Shown in pieces: positions 12,216-23,185 of a DNA stretch of 64,000 bases. The position numbers and the translations under genes were made by a program. The notes beneath the pieces are model-generated. The model was not told the DNA's origin. It made no database searches and saw only the letters and a program-made list of their open reading frames with translations. Each line of letters opens with the position of its first letter. The stretch's first letter is position 1. Source of the DNA: Colletes latitarsis (taxonomy: Eukaryota; Arthropoda; Insecta; Hymenoptera; Colletidae); the NCBI RefSeq assembly GCF_051014445.1, contig NC_135143.1, positions 7,316,001 through 7,380,000 on the forward strand, given 5' to 3'.

Positions 12216-14850
12216 GAATGTTAAGAGTTAAATGACTTTTATAATATCCAGGAGCTTGCTCTAATTTATAAGTTCCACGTGTGTACATATGAAAATCGCG
12301 CTCAACTAAAATAAAAAAGAAATCCAGTGTCCAAAGATAATTCTTTCTTCGTCACACTTCGTGGTAGGTTAAATTGAAAATTAAGAAAGAATCATAAAAA
12401 AGAAACAAATATTCATATTACAAAATGGATATTACACTTTTCATTCACAAAGACGAGTAAAAACATTTTTCGTTTGTGGCCAAGGCAAAGAGTCAACGAT
12501 CTATAACGTTGTCTTAATTGGGAAAGCTTGTACAAATAAGAAAAACATCTTTCGATATTCCACGAGTTCATTAGCCAGATATATCGTTGTTCTTCGTTAG
12601 CAGTAAAGCTTGGTGTCTGTCGCGCGGATTCCTCGGGAATTGCCTTACAGCCGGAAATTTCGCGAGATATTTATGCACAGGTATACGGTGCAGCAACGTC
12701 TACGGATGCGTGTAGTCCTGTAATTTTGGGATTTCCACTTTCCACCGTTCTCGATGGGGTTGTAAAGGGGTGGTATACGCGAGAGCGACGGCACGAAAGC
12801 TTCCCCCAGCTTGTCCTCTCATCCGTCGTCTACATCGCGCTCCCAGCTTCCTGCTCTGTGATCTCAGCCCGTCTGAGTTTCATCCCTCTTCAAGTTAGCT
12901 AACAGCAGGATCCTGCACAATGTAGTCGTGATTGCAAATCCGCTCGTTATCATCAAAACTGCGCCCGACCTAACGAAACCCACCCCCTCGTCGCGCGCAA
13001 TCCTCTTCGCCTCGTCGCCGTCTCTCTTCGAGGTCCTCTTCGCTTCTGCGCGCTGTATCACCCTGTCTCTCCTTTGATGCGACAAAGTAAAGTACTTTCA
13101 GATAGTAAAGAGATTCCCTGCTTTCGCTAAATTTTTCCTCGGCAGAAAGTTCAAAAGTCCTTCCCCGCCCCCTCCCCCTTCCACCCATCCAGCGTTCGCT
13201 AATTCAATCGCCAATAACGGAGAAGAGCTGCTCGCGAAACGTTCAAACTCCGCTGCTCGCCTGTTGGACCCGAAGAGCATAATACGAAATTCAAATCTGA
13301 CGTTTATTTGTAAGTTCTCGCGTATTCTTGGAGATGTCGATACGTTTATAGGAAACGTGTCCTCCACTCTAAATATTAATAATATTTCATAGTAAAAATA
13401 AAATTTCTTTTTCGATAGAGTCCTGTTTGATACTGATAATTTTTTCTCGGAGGAAAATATTACTGACGGATCTTTTCACGCGGAGATTAAAAGCTGTTGT
13501 TAAACTCCGTTCCCCGTACAAAAGATTCTAAGATAAATAAAATACACTGCACCGATTGTTCGGAATAAGGCCACGCTGATGTGAAAATCAATGGTCCATC
13601 GTGTGATTGATCTTCACGAAAGGAAATCGTGGCACAATAAAGGGAACAGTTTTGATAGCGGATGCCGACGATCCTGACTCACCTGCAATAGCACAGGTCG
13701 TTTCGTCATCGGGTGGGAATGTCATGAGTTTTCTTAGTATGTCTAGGATGTCACGGTCGAGAAGATTCTAGTAATGTTTTCATAACTCTGGCACCACTTT
13801 CCACAAGTCATAAATGGTAATTTAAAAATGACTTTATTTATTCGTATCTAAAGACGAATAAATTCGTTATTTCTATTTGTCTATGTATTCCATAATTCGT
13901 TCGATTTTTTATTTAATTACTAGAAGAAAGGGATGATAGTGAAACTTTTCAATCTTGAGATACGAAATCGTATAATCTGTGTTACTGTATTCCCTCTATA
14001 CGAATATATCGACCATTATACCTACAATATCCAATTAAATAATGGTATCTGTTCATACAAATTTTTAGGGTAGCTTTTATTTTTAGTTTCTGTAGAAAAT
14101 TTATCGATTAATTTGCCACTGAATACTCCCTTCGTACTCTACTGTTTTTATTTTGTAAAAATTTGTATTTTATCTGTGCTCGAAACAAACTTTTTTCATT
14201 ATTTATTTATTTATTTTTAATAAATTCAAATAAAATTTTAACAATTAATAGACGAAAATACGACTGATTATTTTATCAGATGCATATTTATTTTTGTTCA
14301 GTAAAATAATTAAAAATAGACACGGTTTTGGGAGATCTGTGATCCAAATTAGGAAACCAGATTCCTAGATTGTTCTATTAATGCTATTTCAAAATATTTT
14401 TTGTAACCAAATACATGGTATTTCAACCTGAAATTGTTTTCGAATTTTTCTATTCAAAACTGTGTATAGCATTAAGTGGTCCCTACTTATACACAGGAAT
14501 CCTGGACATACTTTATTTGAAAGAAGATTACAAATAATCGTTTGACTTAATCAGATTATTTCGAATACTTTATTATTTTTATTTCTCAACTAATGCAGAA
14601 ACCTAACTTTATTTTGTGTTTTGTTTAAATAAATTATTTTCAAATAATTTGTTGTTTCAGTTACTTCATTCACATAGAATAACAAATACTATGACCTAAC
14701 AATTATTGAATTAATTATAATAAAATTAAAATTAGTAAGAATTAAAAAGAATTTTTGAATTTATTATTTAAAAGTTTTGTTTACTGTTTACGACTGGATA
14801 ATGTAAAAGTAACCATATAGAAAAAATAACCACCGCTCATATTTAGAAAA
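12216..14850. other. AT-rich DNA containing GC-rich island 3 (12,590-13,370)
   Basis: The island at 12,590-13,370 is CpG-rich, with a pyrimidine-rich tract around 13,150-13,190 and overlapping frames on both strands but no domain. The flanks are AT-rich, and 13,800-14,800 is especially poor in GC. No genes were recognised. Confidence 0.4.
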
Positions 14851-14854
14851 GAAA

Positions 14855-15145
14855 TTGTTTTCCACTGCGATAACGTACGACACGATTAATTACGAGACAA
14901 AAATTATTGCAGCTAAATTAGCCCAACCATTACATTCACCAGACCTTGTCTTATTTAATTTCTACTTATTTCATATATTGAAAAATTTTCTCAGTGAAAA
15001 ATCGTTCGAAAACACCGAAGGAATAAATATACACGTATCTGAATTTTTTAATAAATAAAGCGACGAATTTTATTATAAAAACATATTTAAATTATCCAAA
15101 AGTTGGCAGAAGATTTTAGAATAAAATAGCATATATAACATTAAT
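14855..15145 (+). pseudogene. Mariner transposase, C-terminal relic
   Basis: Conceptual translation gives two pieces separated by a frameshift near 14,930. The first reads FHCDNV, matching the mariner second-aspartate motif (HDNA). The second reads HSPDLVLFNFYLF then LKNFLSEKSFEN, matching the SPDL..F.YLF block that carries the third aspartate. After a stop at 15,056, DEFYYKNIFKLSKSWQKILE matches the usual mariner C terminus. The N-terminal domain and both TIRs are absent, and stops and frameshifts show it is dead. It lies just outside the TTAA element that starts at 15,204. The exact subfamily cannot be told from this fragment. Confidence 0.75.
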
Positions 15146-15361
15146 CAAATAAGTTCTTCGAGATATTCTTACGAAACGTGGTCGAACTTATTACACAACT
15201 TAACCCCTTGCTCTCCCTGGCGCCATCATAACGACAAGCACAATACGAACCATAGTTCGATTCAAGTTTCATTTATGATAACAAAAATTGAATTCAGGAA
15301 ATATATGAACAAAATTAAAATTATTGATAATGCTAGTTGTTCATATTAATAAAGACTGTGA

Positions 15362-16079
15362 ATCGTCAATGGTCTAAACAATTCAGCTAAACTCCACCCA
15401 AAGACACCCATCCTCCACTGTGAACTAAACGCGATTAAACATACTATTGAGCTTACGTTCAGAGATCAAAACAATAAACGCCATTTCATTAATCCAAAAT
15501 CTGTGAACAAATGACCCAGTCATCCAAGAATGCCAAGGACTCTACATCAAATCAACAAATAGAAACCATACAGTTACAGTGATCTGGGCCCCCTCCCACA
15601 TTGGCATTTTTGAGAACAAAAGAGCGGACAAAGTGGCTAAAGAAGCTGCAAACTCATCTAACCTCAACTACTACAACAGTAGCCTACCGGAAAAAACCAC
15701 ACTGTATCTACTCAAAAAGAAAATAAACAAAAAGACTGTTACTATAAGAACAGCAGCGTTTGTACCCTACCAAGCCACTAAACTCACCCATCAATATACA
15801 TATACATATAAAGAAGAACTACCGCTAACCTGTGAACTATGCAAAGTGTCGTTAACCGTGGACCACATTATTTTGAACTGCAGAAAATATACTGCAATCC
15901 GCCTAGAAAACAACATAAGACTCACCTTGAAAGACAACCTGATAAATAACAGTACAGCCAAGAACCTCCTACAATATCTAAAACGAACAAGAGTATACAA
16001 CAGGCTATGACCTACCTGAGTCGCTAATAACCCACAAAGCGGTTGATGCGACGTTAAATAACGAAATAAAAAAAAAAAG
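15362..16079 (+). mobile_element. 5'-truncated I-clade-like non-LTR retrotransposon
   Basis: Only the 3' end of ORF2 and the 3' tail remain. The tail after the stop contains GAGTCGCTAATAACCCAC and GCGGTTGATGCGACG, then an 11-base A run at about 16,068-16,078. AAGACTGTGAA just upstream (about 15,351-15,361) and AAGATTGTTAA after the A run could be a degraded target-site duplication; that is an inference. The element sits inside the TTAA element of 15,204-16,171, so it arrived later. I-clade assignment rests on the RNase H domain plus the terminal CCHC motif. Confidence 0.85.
15411..16010 (+). pseudogene. LINE ORF2 C terminus: RNase H domain plus CCHC motif
   Basis: The frame begins with HCELNAIKHTIEL, containing the RNase H glutamate motif. 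It then changes frame near 15,508 and continues DPVIQECQGLYI, IWAPSHIGI and NKRADKVAKEA, which is the C-terminal RNase H signature including its aspartate. About 70 residues later comes CELCKVSLTVDHIILNCRKY, a C-x2-C-x7-H-x5-C type knuckle usual at the C terminus of I/R1/Jockey ORF2 proteins. The reverse transcriptase and endonuclease domains are missing. The middle RNase H aspartate is not evident at the expected place (INPKSV). Truncation and frameshift make it non-functional. Confidence 0.85.
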
Positions 16080-16175
16080 ATTGTTAAAGTACAAAGGGCT
16101 AATATAAAGTGAACGAAATGCCAAATTGGACGTTTCGATGCGCCAGTATGGCGGGCGCGAGCGTCAAGGGGTTAA

Positions 16176-16930
16176 ACGAGAGAACAGGCGACAAACAATT
16201 TATGAATATTCGCGGATCTTCGCTTCGCATTTATTTCATCCCGGTTCATCGATTACGTGGTTGTACAGAGAACGAAGACCCGTGGAACCGAAAGCACCGA
16301 TCATCCCACGCATAAAGGAGATCGTTGCTAATCCGGAGCAGAAGCGACGGTGAATGCGACCACAGGCGTAAGCTTGTTACGCGTATCTCGTTTCGAATTC
16401 GTGGGATCCGTAGGATTACACGTCTCGAGCTTAGACGCATGCATATACATGCACGTGGAGGCTGGTTTCCTATTCGAGCGATTCCATGGGAACAGGTCGA
16501 TTCCGCGGGGAGCTCAGGTGCTCGGCACAGGATGCACGCGATGCATCCTCTCCATCCCCTTCGGGATGATTCAGCTCGATCGGCCAGACACGGCGATAAT
16601 GTTCGCGATAATTAGTCAGGAGATACCGATAATATCTGCCTTGCCGTTATCCGCTCGGTCGACGTCGATTCTTGTCTCCTCGTCCACAGATTGACACTTT
16701 CCACGGGGTCGAGTACGTCGATCGTGAATGGGCCCGAAAAAATCGGCAAAAAATTATCGTCGATTGTCGCTAATCTTTTGCATCATGAATAAGAACCTAA
16801 TTGCTGGTACGCAATTAAGAACCGTAGGGTGGGTACAAATTGTTGTTGCAGTTGCGTTGCTGCCGTTTGGAAGAGAGCTTCTGAGATATTTGTTAAAATA
16901 AAAGACTGTTGTCAATGTGCACGTTGATTC
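16176..16930. other. GC-rich island 4
   Basis: CpG-rich, with overlapping open frames on both strands (up to 114 codons) and no recognisable domain. It contains ATGCATATACATGCA-type and GATGCACGCGATGCATC short dyads around 16,437-16,545. Likely non-coding; function unknown. Confidence 0.4.
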
Positions 16931-16936
16931 AAGAAA

Positions 16937-17055
16937 AAGGTTAACACTGCCAGATCAAAATCGCACGATATTCTGCAGAATTAAAATTTTGATTTTAGAC
17001 CGTTGTAAAGTATAATACATAATCTAAATTGTTTCGGTAAAATTCATCAATCTAA
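16937..17055 (+). repeat. Solo end of the 22.3/24.8-kb long-TIR family
   Basis: It begins at a TTAA with CACTGCCAGATCAAAATCG and continues GATATTCTGCAGAATTAAAA, then TTTTAGACCGTTGTAAA, in the same order as the arm at 22,323. Similarity fades after about 110 bp. It is a solo or truncated end. Confidence 0.7.
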
Positions 17056-17138
17056 TCCAAATTTATTTTCCTCGATATCATGACAGCAGTACGCAGTATT
17101 GACTTTTGGAACATTAGTTTATTTGGCATATAAATATA

Positions 17139-18048
17139 CAGGGAGCTCGGCCACCTCTGGGAAAAATTTTAGTAGGAGATTCTAGAGGCCAAAATAAGAC
17201 GAAAATCAAGAATACCAATTTGTTGATTGAGGCTTCGTTAAAAAGTTATAGAAACATTTCCGGCCACACAGTAAATTTTCGGTAAAGAACTTTTTTCTCG
17301 AAAGTGCGTAGGATTTCGAGGGCATATGTATTCACCAAAAATGATTGTAATTGATCCCTGCAACCAAAAATAATTTTTTCAGAACGATTTGAAATTTCTT
17401 TTTTTCGCCGAAAAATTTAGGCACCTACCCGCTGTCGATTTTTCTTAAAAATTCGTTTTTCGTTTTTGGTGATTTTGTTTGACGCCCTATAGAAAAGTTA
17501 TCTAATACTTTTTTGTAGGTACCCATAAGCTCTACTTCAGAAAAAAGTTTCATTAAAATATATTCACTATTGTAGAAGGTATGGGTGTTTGAAAATTGGA
17601 CCATTTTCATGGGGTTTTTCTCATTTTACGGGATCAAGGAATAACTTTTTCAATATTGTTATAATTTCTACATATTCCTCACTAAAATACGCATAGTTTG
17701 CTTTTTTAAACATTAAAATCGTCCAATCCCTTCAGAAGTTATGATGTTTTGAAAATACGTACGAAATTTTGGGCAGACATTTCTGGCCTCACATTATACT
17801 TTTAGTAAGGAATTTTTTTCTCGAAAGTGCGTAGGATTTCAAGGATATGTGTAATGACCAAAAATGATTGTAATTAACCTCCGCAACCAAAAATAATTTT
17901 TTCAGATTGTTTTGAAATTTTTTAATTGAATTTTTTAATAACTTTTTAACGAAGTCTCAATCAAGAAATTGATATTCTTTATTTTCGTTTTATTTTGGCC
18001 TATAGAATCTCCCATTAAAATTTTTCCTAGGGTTGGCCAAATACCCTG
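17139..18048. mobile_element. Modular TA-flanked repeat (family M), copy 1
   Basis: The left end is CAGGGAGCTCGGCCACCTCT and the right end, reverse complemented, CAGGGTATTTGGCCAACCCT; TA lies on both sides. About 100 bp of each terminus forms an inverted repeat that includes AGATTCTAGAGGCCAAAATA and a GACGAAAATCAAGAAT block. Inside are two copies of a roughly 130-bp module (GAAAGTGCGTAGGATTTC ... AAAAATGATTGTAATTGA) flanking a central unit of about 400 bp. That unit bears a 61-codon minus-strand frame (17,425-17,610) reading MVQFSNTHTFYNSEY. There is no recognisable transposase, so it is a non-autonomous element. Confidence 0.85.
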
Positions 18049-18240
18049 TATACATATGTCCCCAACCGACCATTAAGTATCCCTGGCCTTCCCGCCACAA
18101 TTCTCTCAACTTGATTTAATTTCGCTTTGTGTGGTTTTCTTGGTGCCATTTTTCTATACAAAATATTAAATCTTGGCCCTAGTATAAGTAACTATTCCTA
18201 ACCCGTTCTCCTACTTTAACGTGTCGTAATGAAGATTTTG

Positions 18241-18330
18241 GCCCAAACATGAATAGCACGAGTCAGACTCGCAAACAGAAGGTCGGCTCAAACGTAAACA
18301 TCACGAGCCAGGCTCACGGACAGCAAATCA
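18241..18330 (+). repeat. 45-bp tandem repeat, two units
   Basis: Unit 1 (18,241-18,285) and unit 2 (18,286-18,330) share the order GCYCAAACRTRAA, CACGAGYCAGRCTC and RACAGMA. They are about 75% identical. The array sits in a mildly GC-rich patch between family M copy 1 and the piggyBac relic. Confidence 0.75.
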
Positions 18331-18554
18331 CGATCGTGATTGAGTGTTAGTTCCTATCAGTGCGCCACAAGAGTTGGCCACGATTCTTCTAATCTCTGTT
18401 ACAAAACAGTTTAACATCAGTCTGCTCTGTTTACCGCGCGTTGACGCCTACCGTTTGGGCCTGGTATTTCGTCGAGCTAAATAGCACGGGAAGGAGTTAA
18501 CCCATTCGCTACCAAGCCTATATTATATGAAGCTATTCCCATTGCCATTTATAT

Positions 18555-18800
18555 TTTGAGTGGTATTGTTTACCAAAGTTCTGTTATTTCTTAGTAAAAG
18601 CACATATATATTATGCTGTGCATAATGCATACAAATTTTATTGTCAGCAACCGAACGCAGAAAATAAAACATCTCTTCAATTTAGAGAAGATGTTATACA
18701 ATATTTGCTAAACGAAAGCCACGATGTAATTATTCAATCGCAGCCATCTACGTCAATCATAAGACTGTATGTGAACGTGATTCTCCCTTATGGCGGGTAA
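18555..18800 (+). pseudogene. Possible piggyBac-type transposase C-terminal fragment
   Basis: The plus-strand frame gives KAHIYYAVHNAYKFYCQQ followed by TSLQFREDVIQYLLNES. This resembles the piggyBac/PGBD stretch in which an NAY.LY helix is followed by S.L.FR..V...LL. It stops soon after, at the place where the family has its RHFP and cysteine-rich tail. A TTAA followed by CCCATTCGCTACC lies 5' of it at 18,497-18,513 and could be an old element end. No catalytic aspartates are present in this piece. It could also be a chance match, so confidence is modest. Confidence 0.4.
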
Positions 18801-19680
18801 AAAAAGAACGAAACCACCGTGGTAATAATTCTGTTAAATCTACGATCATCGTCGATACCGTTACACTCGACGTGGTCGCGTGGGATCGCGATTCGGATCA
18901 ATCGCGAAGGAAAATCGCAGTCACATTCGGTAGACGAGAAACACTGTGGGTCTGTGGCGTTCTAATAGGAGGGTGTGAGGGGGTGTAAGTCTAATATTAT
19001 GTAATAGGGGCCACGTGGCAGGCACGCGGTCCCCCGGAAATCGAGTTCGGTCGGGCCTCGAACCTTGGCTGGCTCGCTCTGTCGATTGTTCAAGGAAAAA
19101 GGACCGAGAACCGCCCGTATTCCACATAGCTACGTGGGTTTCATCCCTCTCGAGTCAACGTTCACAATGAACTGCACCCCGCGCGCCAGTATTCAGCTTT
19201 AATCCGATTATTCCTTTCGAATCAACGAGCACCGCGCGCTTCATTCCGGTCCGCGTGCCCACTTTACAACGTCGACCTATCTAATACGGGCAAGGAACGT
19301 GTCGCTGGAAAAATCTGTGTAATCGGTTACGACTCGATGAGAGGAACCTCTTGGGTATTTACATTTCGCCAAATATATGCCGTAGGTCCTTTTAATGAGC
19401 AATCGTGCTTTTTCAACTATGTTTTCGGTAGAACGTGTGATCTCAAGAATCGAGGAAATTGCATTCGTATAAAACGGACGCAGAAACGATCCTTGATTTA
19501 GGAGGATTGATCGATAACTGGAAGTCTTCGAGGACGCCATTTTGCCAGCAATGGGGACATAAACAAATTTTAAATTGCGTTTGACAACCTCGGATGGGGT
19601 TAATTTAATCCTAGAAACTGTCAATTTCTTGGATAGCATCGTTGCTTGACAGTGTAATTTATTATATAGCGTGTTCAAAA
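18801..19680. other. GC-rich island 5 and adjoining sequence
   Basis: 18,840-19,270 is CpG-rich without a domain. A 133-codon frame on the minus strand (19,277-19,678) shows no recognisable motif. At about 19,671 a TA-preceded block, GCGTGTTCAAAACGAATGGG, resembles the CAGGGTG-class element ends, but no partner end was found. Confidence 0.35.
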
Positions 19681-19952
19681 CGAATGGGACGAAACTTAAA
19701 AAAAATTGAGCAGACCTTATTAACGTTTATAAATAATCTATCGATACTGTTGTTTTCTCCAACGTTATATGATGTTCTTTTTGAAATGTACGTATCTATT
19801 ATAATACGTGCCGATGAAGTGTTCAAACGAAATATAAAAAATTAATCCCGTTCATGATTTTAAACAAAAATAAGTCCAGTAACAGTTGATTCTGAATGTT
19901 TGCTCCATGCTTGGAGCAAGTAGTCTCAGAATATGTTGGATGATGTCAATTA

Positions 19953-20420
19953 TTGGTTTGGCAACTAAGTAATTGCGGATTTTTTTAATAAAATAAAAGA
20001 CAATATTTTCATGGAACGAAATAACTTTATTTAGTAATGATTTAATTTGGTCGACATCAACTTCAACTGGACGGCCTGAACGTTGTTTATCTTTGAATGA
20101 AAGATCACCGGAATGAAATTTAGCGAACCAATTTTGACACTGCCGCTCGTTTAAGGCTTCATCACCATACGTAGCAAATAACTTTTTGGGAGCTTGTTGT
20201 AATACAACAAAATATGACGAAAATGCTCGTTTTAAATTTCCATTGTTCAAACAACATTAAAAAAATACCACACAATCGATCGATACAACGTTTTTCCTGA
20301 ATGACAATTAAAGTACTAACTATCAGGCACCAATATGGGTTTTGAGTACATACAAATACGTAACAATTCAACTAAAATCATCTGCCAGAGAAATCCTCCA
20401 TTACATAGTTGCCAAACCAA
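19953..20420 (-). mobile_element. Internally deleted mariner (mellifera/cecropia-like ends)
   Basis: The left terminus begins TTGGTTTGGCAACTAAGTAA and the right terminus, reverse complemented, TTGGTTTGGCAACTATGTAA. TA dinucleotides flank both (19,951-52 and 20,421-22). These ends match the TTGG.TTGGCAACTAAGTAATTGCGG type known from mellifera- and cecropia-group mariners. The element is 468 bp rather than about 1.3 kb, so most of the transposase gene is gone. The 5' end is at the right. Confidence 0.9.
20036..20250 (-). pseudogene. Mariner transposase, N-terminal HTH remnant
   Basis: The minus-strand frame reads YGDEALNERQCQNWFAKF, then SGDLSFKDKQRSGRPVEVD. This is the hallmark mariner N-terminal DNA-binding region (NERQCQNWFAKF, SGD, RSGRP). 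It runs straight into 3' terminal sequence of the element (ENIVFYFIKKIRNYLVAKP is translated TIR-proximal DNA), so the deletion removed the entire catalytic DD34D domain. Its length is about 70 of the usual 345 residues. It cannot be active. Confidence 0.85.
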
Positions 20421-20422
20421 TA

Positions 20423-21230
20423 GATCAGAAAACTAATTATTGTCCAGAATTCTCATTGTCATCGCGGTTCGTTGGCTGATCGGAGAAACCGCCGATTAAC
20501 CTTCTAATTAATGAACGTTAACGCGTAATCTTCGGTCCACTCGTTTCCTTCTCTTTCATATTTTTCTTTTTATTTTGTTTGTTCGTCTCTTTTTTTTCTC
20601 TCGTTCTTTGCACAGTGGCCGGCGAGAGCGGGATCGAGCGGGTACGCGAAACCGGCTTATAGGCTCGTATATCTCTTTATAGAGCCTTATCATATTTATG
20701 GGAGTCGCTGGAAGCGTGCGACATGGAAACCGCATCTGTCGGCGTGCATATTTTTAAATACCAAGTCACCGCGTGGCCGCTCCGACTGCGATTTCTTTCG
20801 TCTTGAGCGCCGCTGCCGATCCCGATACGCACGGCCTCGTTATTTATTTCGCCCCGGCCTTCTGCGCTCGCCCCGACGCTGAAGACGAACCCACGGGGGT
20901 GGGAAGGGAAATTTCGTCTCGCCGAACGACTCAATCGACGCTGCCCGAGTCGCAGCAATCGACCGGGGTGATTTAATTTCGCTCGCAAGATTATTCGCGC
21001 TACGCGAGACATTAAGACCTCGCGGACCCACGGACATTGAAGAAGACAATTTTTATCCGACAGACGAGCCTCGAGGCTGCACATCTTCGGGATAACAGCT
21101 GGCGGAATGCGTGCAGGTTACGGTATAACTGGTTGGTTATAACTAGACTCGCGGACATTCGTGCAAATACGTTTACCCGACCGAGGCTGAGAAACGAAGT
21201 AGCCATTTTTGGAATTACTGTATATTAGGG
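20423..21230. other. GC-rich island 6
   Basis: Among the most CpG-dense stretches (20,600-21,200). The longest frame is 135 codons on the minus strand, overlapped by frames on the other strand; no domain. It contains TTTATGG and TTTATAG words that resemble homeodomain-type sites, which is weak evidence for regulatory function. Confidence 0.4.
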
Positions 21231-21462
21231 TGGAACGAAATATACTGTTGAGATGAAACAATCTGAATTTCAATGTTGGCGCCAATTGTCAAAAGTATGC
21301 AGTTGATGAGGGCAGCACATTTGAAATATGGTATATATATGAATACGTAGAGAAGCTCTCAGAGAGAGTTGGATTAGAATGAGGTTTTGTATTAAATTAG
21401 TCTTCGAATTAAGAATATTCTTTTGTTATTTAGTTCAGTGTTAGTATACATACTAGATTATA

Positions 21463-22195
21463 CGAGGTGTGTAAATTAAGTAATGAGACTGGCAACGTAG
21501 CGTTCGATTTGTCAACATTTGGGACGCGGGACTTGGAGAGACGGTAGGTGAACGTGTGATACGCCTTCGATACAAGTTTGTACCCGCTAGAGCCATTTGG
21601 TTGTCCGTAGCAATTGTTTTCGTAAAACAATTTTTTCTAGTGCGTTCTAAAAATGAGTCAAAAGTCATGCTGATTTGCTTTTTCGATAGCTAGGGAATCG
21701 TCCACAAACAGTTTGTGCTTCAAGGCCAAACGGTCAATCAGCACTTTTACCGAGAGGTTCTAGAAAAATTTCGAAAAAGGGTCATGCGTATGAAGCCAAA
21801 CATCAAGAACAACTGGGTATTGCATCATGAGAACGCGCCTTGTCACACAGCAATTTCAGTAAATGAGTTTTTGGCCAGTAAAAACATTCCTGTGGCTCCT
21901 CAGCCCCCTTATTCGCCTGACTTGAATCCTTGTGATTTTGTCCTCTTCCCGAGATTGAAAAGTCACCTCAAGAGACATAATTTTGGGACATTCGAAAACA
22001 TTGAAGCGGCTGTAACCGACTGAAGGCTATACCAGTATCTGAGTTCCAGCACTGCTATGGAGATTGGAAGAATCATCTCCAGCGCTGTGTGGCTTCCCAA
22101 GGAAGTTATTTTGAAGGAGACGATATTGAATTGTAATTCTATTCGAATAAAAAAATTTTAAAACATCAGTCTCATTACTTAATTTACACCCCTCG
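21463..22195 (+). mobile_element. Internally deleted mariner with 30-bp TIRs
   Basis: The left end is CGAGGTGTGTAAATTAAGTA followed by ATGAGACTG. The right end, reverse complemented, is CGAGGGGTGTAAATTAAGTA followed by ATGAGACTG. TA flanks are at 21,461-62 and 22,196-97. The element is 733 bp against about 1.3 kb for full mariners. The two TIRs differ by only one base in the first 29, so it is younger than the other mariner relics here. Confidence 0.93.
21688..22134 (+). pseudogene. Mariner transposase, C-terminal half
   Basis: The deletion joins the 5' region to GIVHKQFVLQGQTVNQHFY, a canonical mariner segment. WVLHHENAPCHTA follows, then PPYSPDLNPCDFVLFPRLK, which holds the third catalytic aspartate. 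After a -1/+1 frame change near 22,015 the protein continues LKAIPVSEFQHCYGDWKNHL and SQGSYFEGDDIEL, the usual C terminus. The N-terminal HTH domain and first catalytic aspartate are deleted. The second catalytic position, normally D in HHDNA, is E here. Deletion, frameshift and this substitution each make it inactive. Confidence 0.92.
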
Positions 22196-23185
22196 TATGT
22201 TTACAATGAAGTGTGATTATATATAATTTACTCCAATAATAAAAAGGAATAAAGTTTATTTTCCTTAAAAACAAAGTACAACATATACGAACAGATTTGT
22301 TTAGTATAATTCACGGCTTTAACGCGTTCACTGCCAGATGAAAACCGTACAATTTTCTGCAAGACTAAAATATTGATTCTGGACCATTGTAAACTGCATA
22401 ACCTACAATTATAATACAAATTTATCGTTATCAACGTCTTGATTTCAGAATTAATTTTTCTAGTTTCATAGTGGAAAATCCTATCACCCATATATGGTAA
22501 AAGTATTAAATTGTAGTCAAAAGGTGCCTTTTATAATGGTATTTAATCTACCACAATCTAAACTTGATCAACTTTTTGGGGTGTTACAAATCGTTCAAAC
22601 ATTATTTCTATAATATTATTATTTTCAGAAATCCTAGAATTAATTAAAACATTAAACGTGAAATATTTTATTAAGAACTGTTCTTTCGTTTCAAAAGCAG
22701 ATGTCAGTTTTTATGATTCAATTTTAACCATTAGAACCCATGCCTCCATTGATAGCAAATTGAATTTTACGATCCTTTCTATCACTATGGAAAGTTCCTT
22801 ACATTAATTCCATTTTGCAAGGAAACATGGAGGTCTATTTTTTATCTTAAGTCTATAACAAAATTGACACATAAAACATTCGAAAAATGTGATTAGAAGA
22901 ACCAAAAATTGAAATTTCAATATTCCTACGCCACTTCAAAAATTATTTTAACACAATCTAGCTTTTGCAGGCCTAATCTAAAAGAATAATGGTGATTCTT
23001 TCAAATCCAGTTCATATTGTATATGCTTCGTCTTCTGAGATACATCAGTTGGAATTAGAACTAGTATAAAGAGATAACATTTTATGTATTAATAAACAGT
23101 TGTTATTCCGACGATATTTTCTAATGAGACGTTTAATTAAGAGTAGTTTTCTTTGCTGTGTGAAAGGAAAAGGCAAAATTGTAGT

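Larger units (their letters stand above)
15204..16171. mobile_element. TTAA-flanked element split by a LINE insertion
   Basis: The left end is CCCCTTGCTCTCCCTGGCGC, preceded by TTAA (15,200-15,203). The right end, reverse complemented, begins CCCCTTGACGCTCGCGCC and is followed by TTAA (16,172-16,175). Both arms carry a GGCGCC or TGGCGC block about 16-30 bp in. Without the retroelement at 15,362-16,079 the host element would be about 250 bp, a typical piggyBac-like MITE. The TIRs are imperfect, so it is old. Confidence 0.7.

Noticed and set aside
19277..19678. 133-codon minus-strand frame
   Set aside because: No recognisable motif or splice context. It ends by a possible TA-type element end, so it was left as unexplained sequence.
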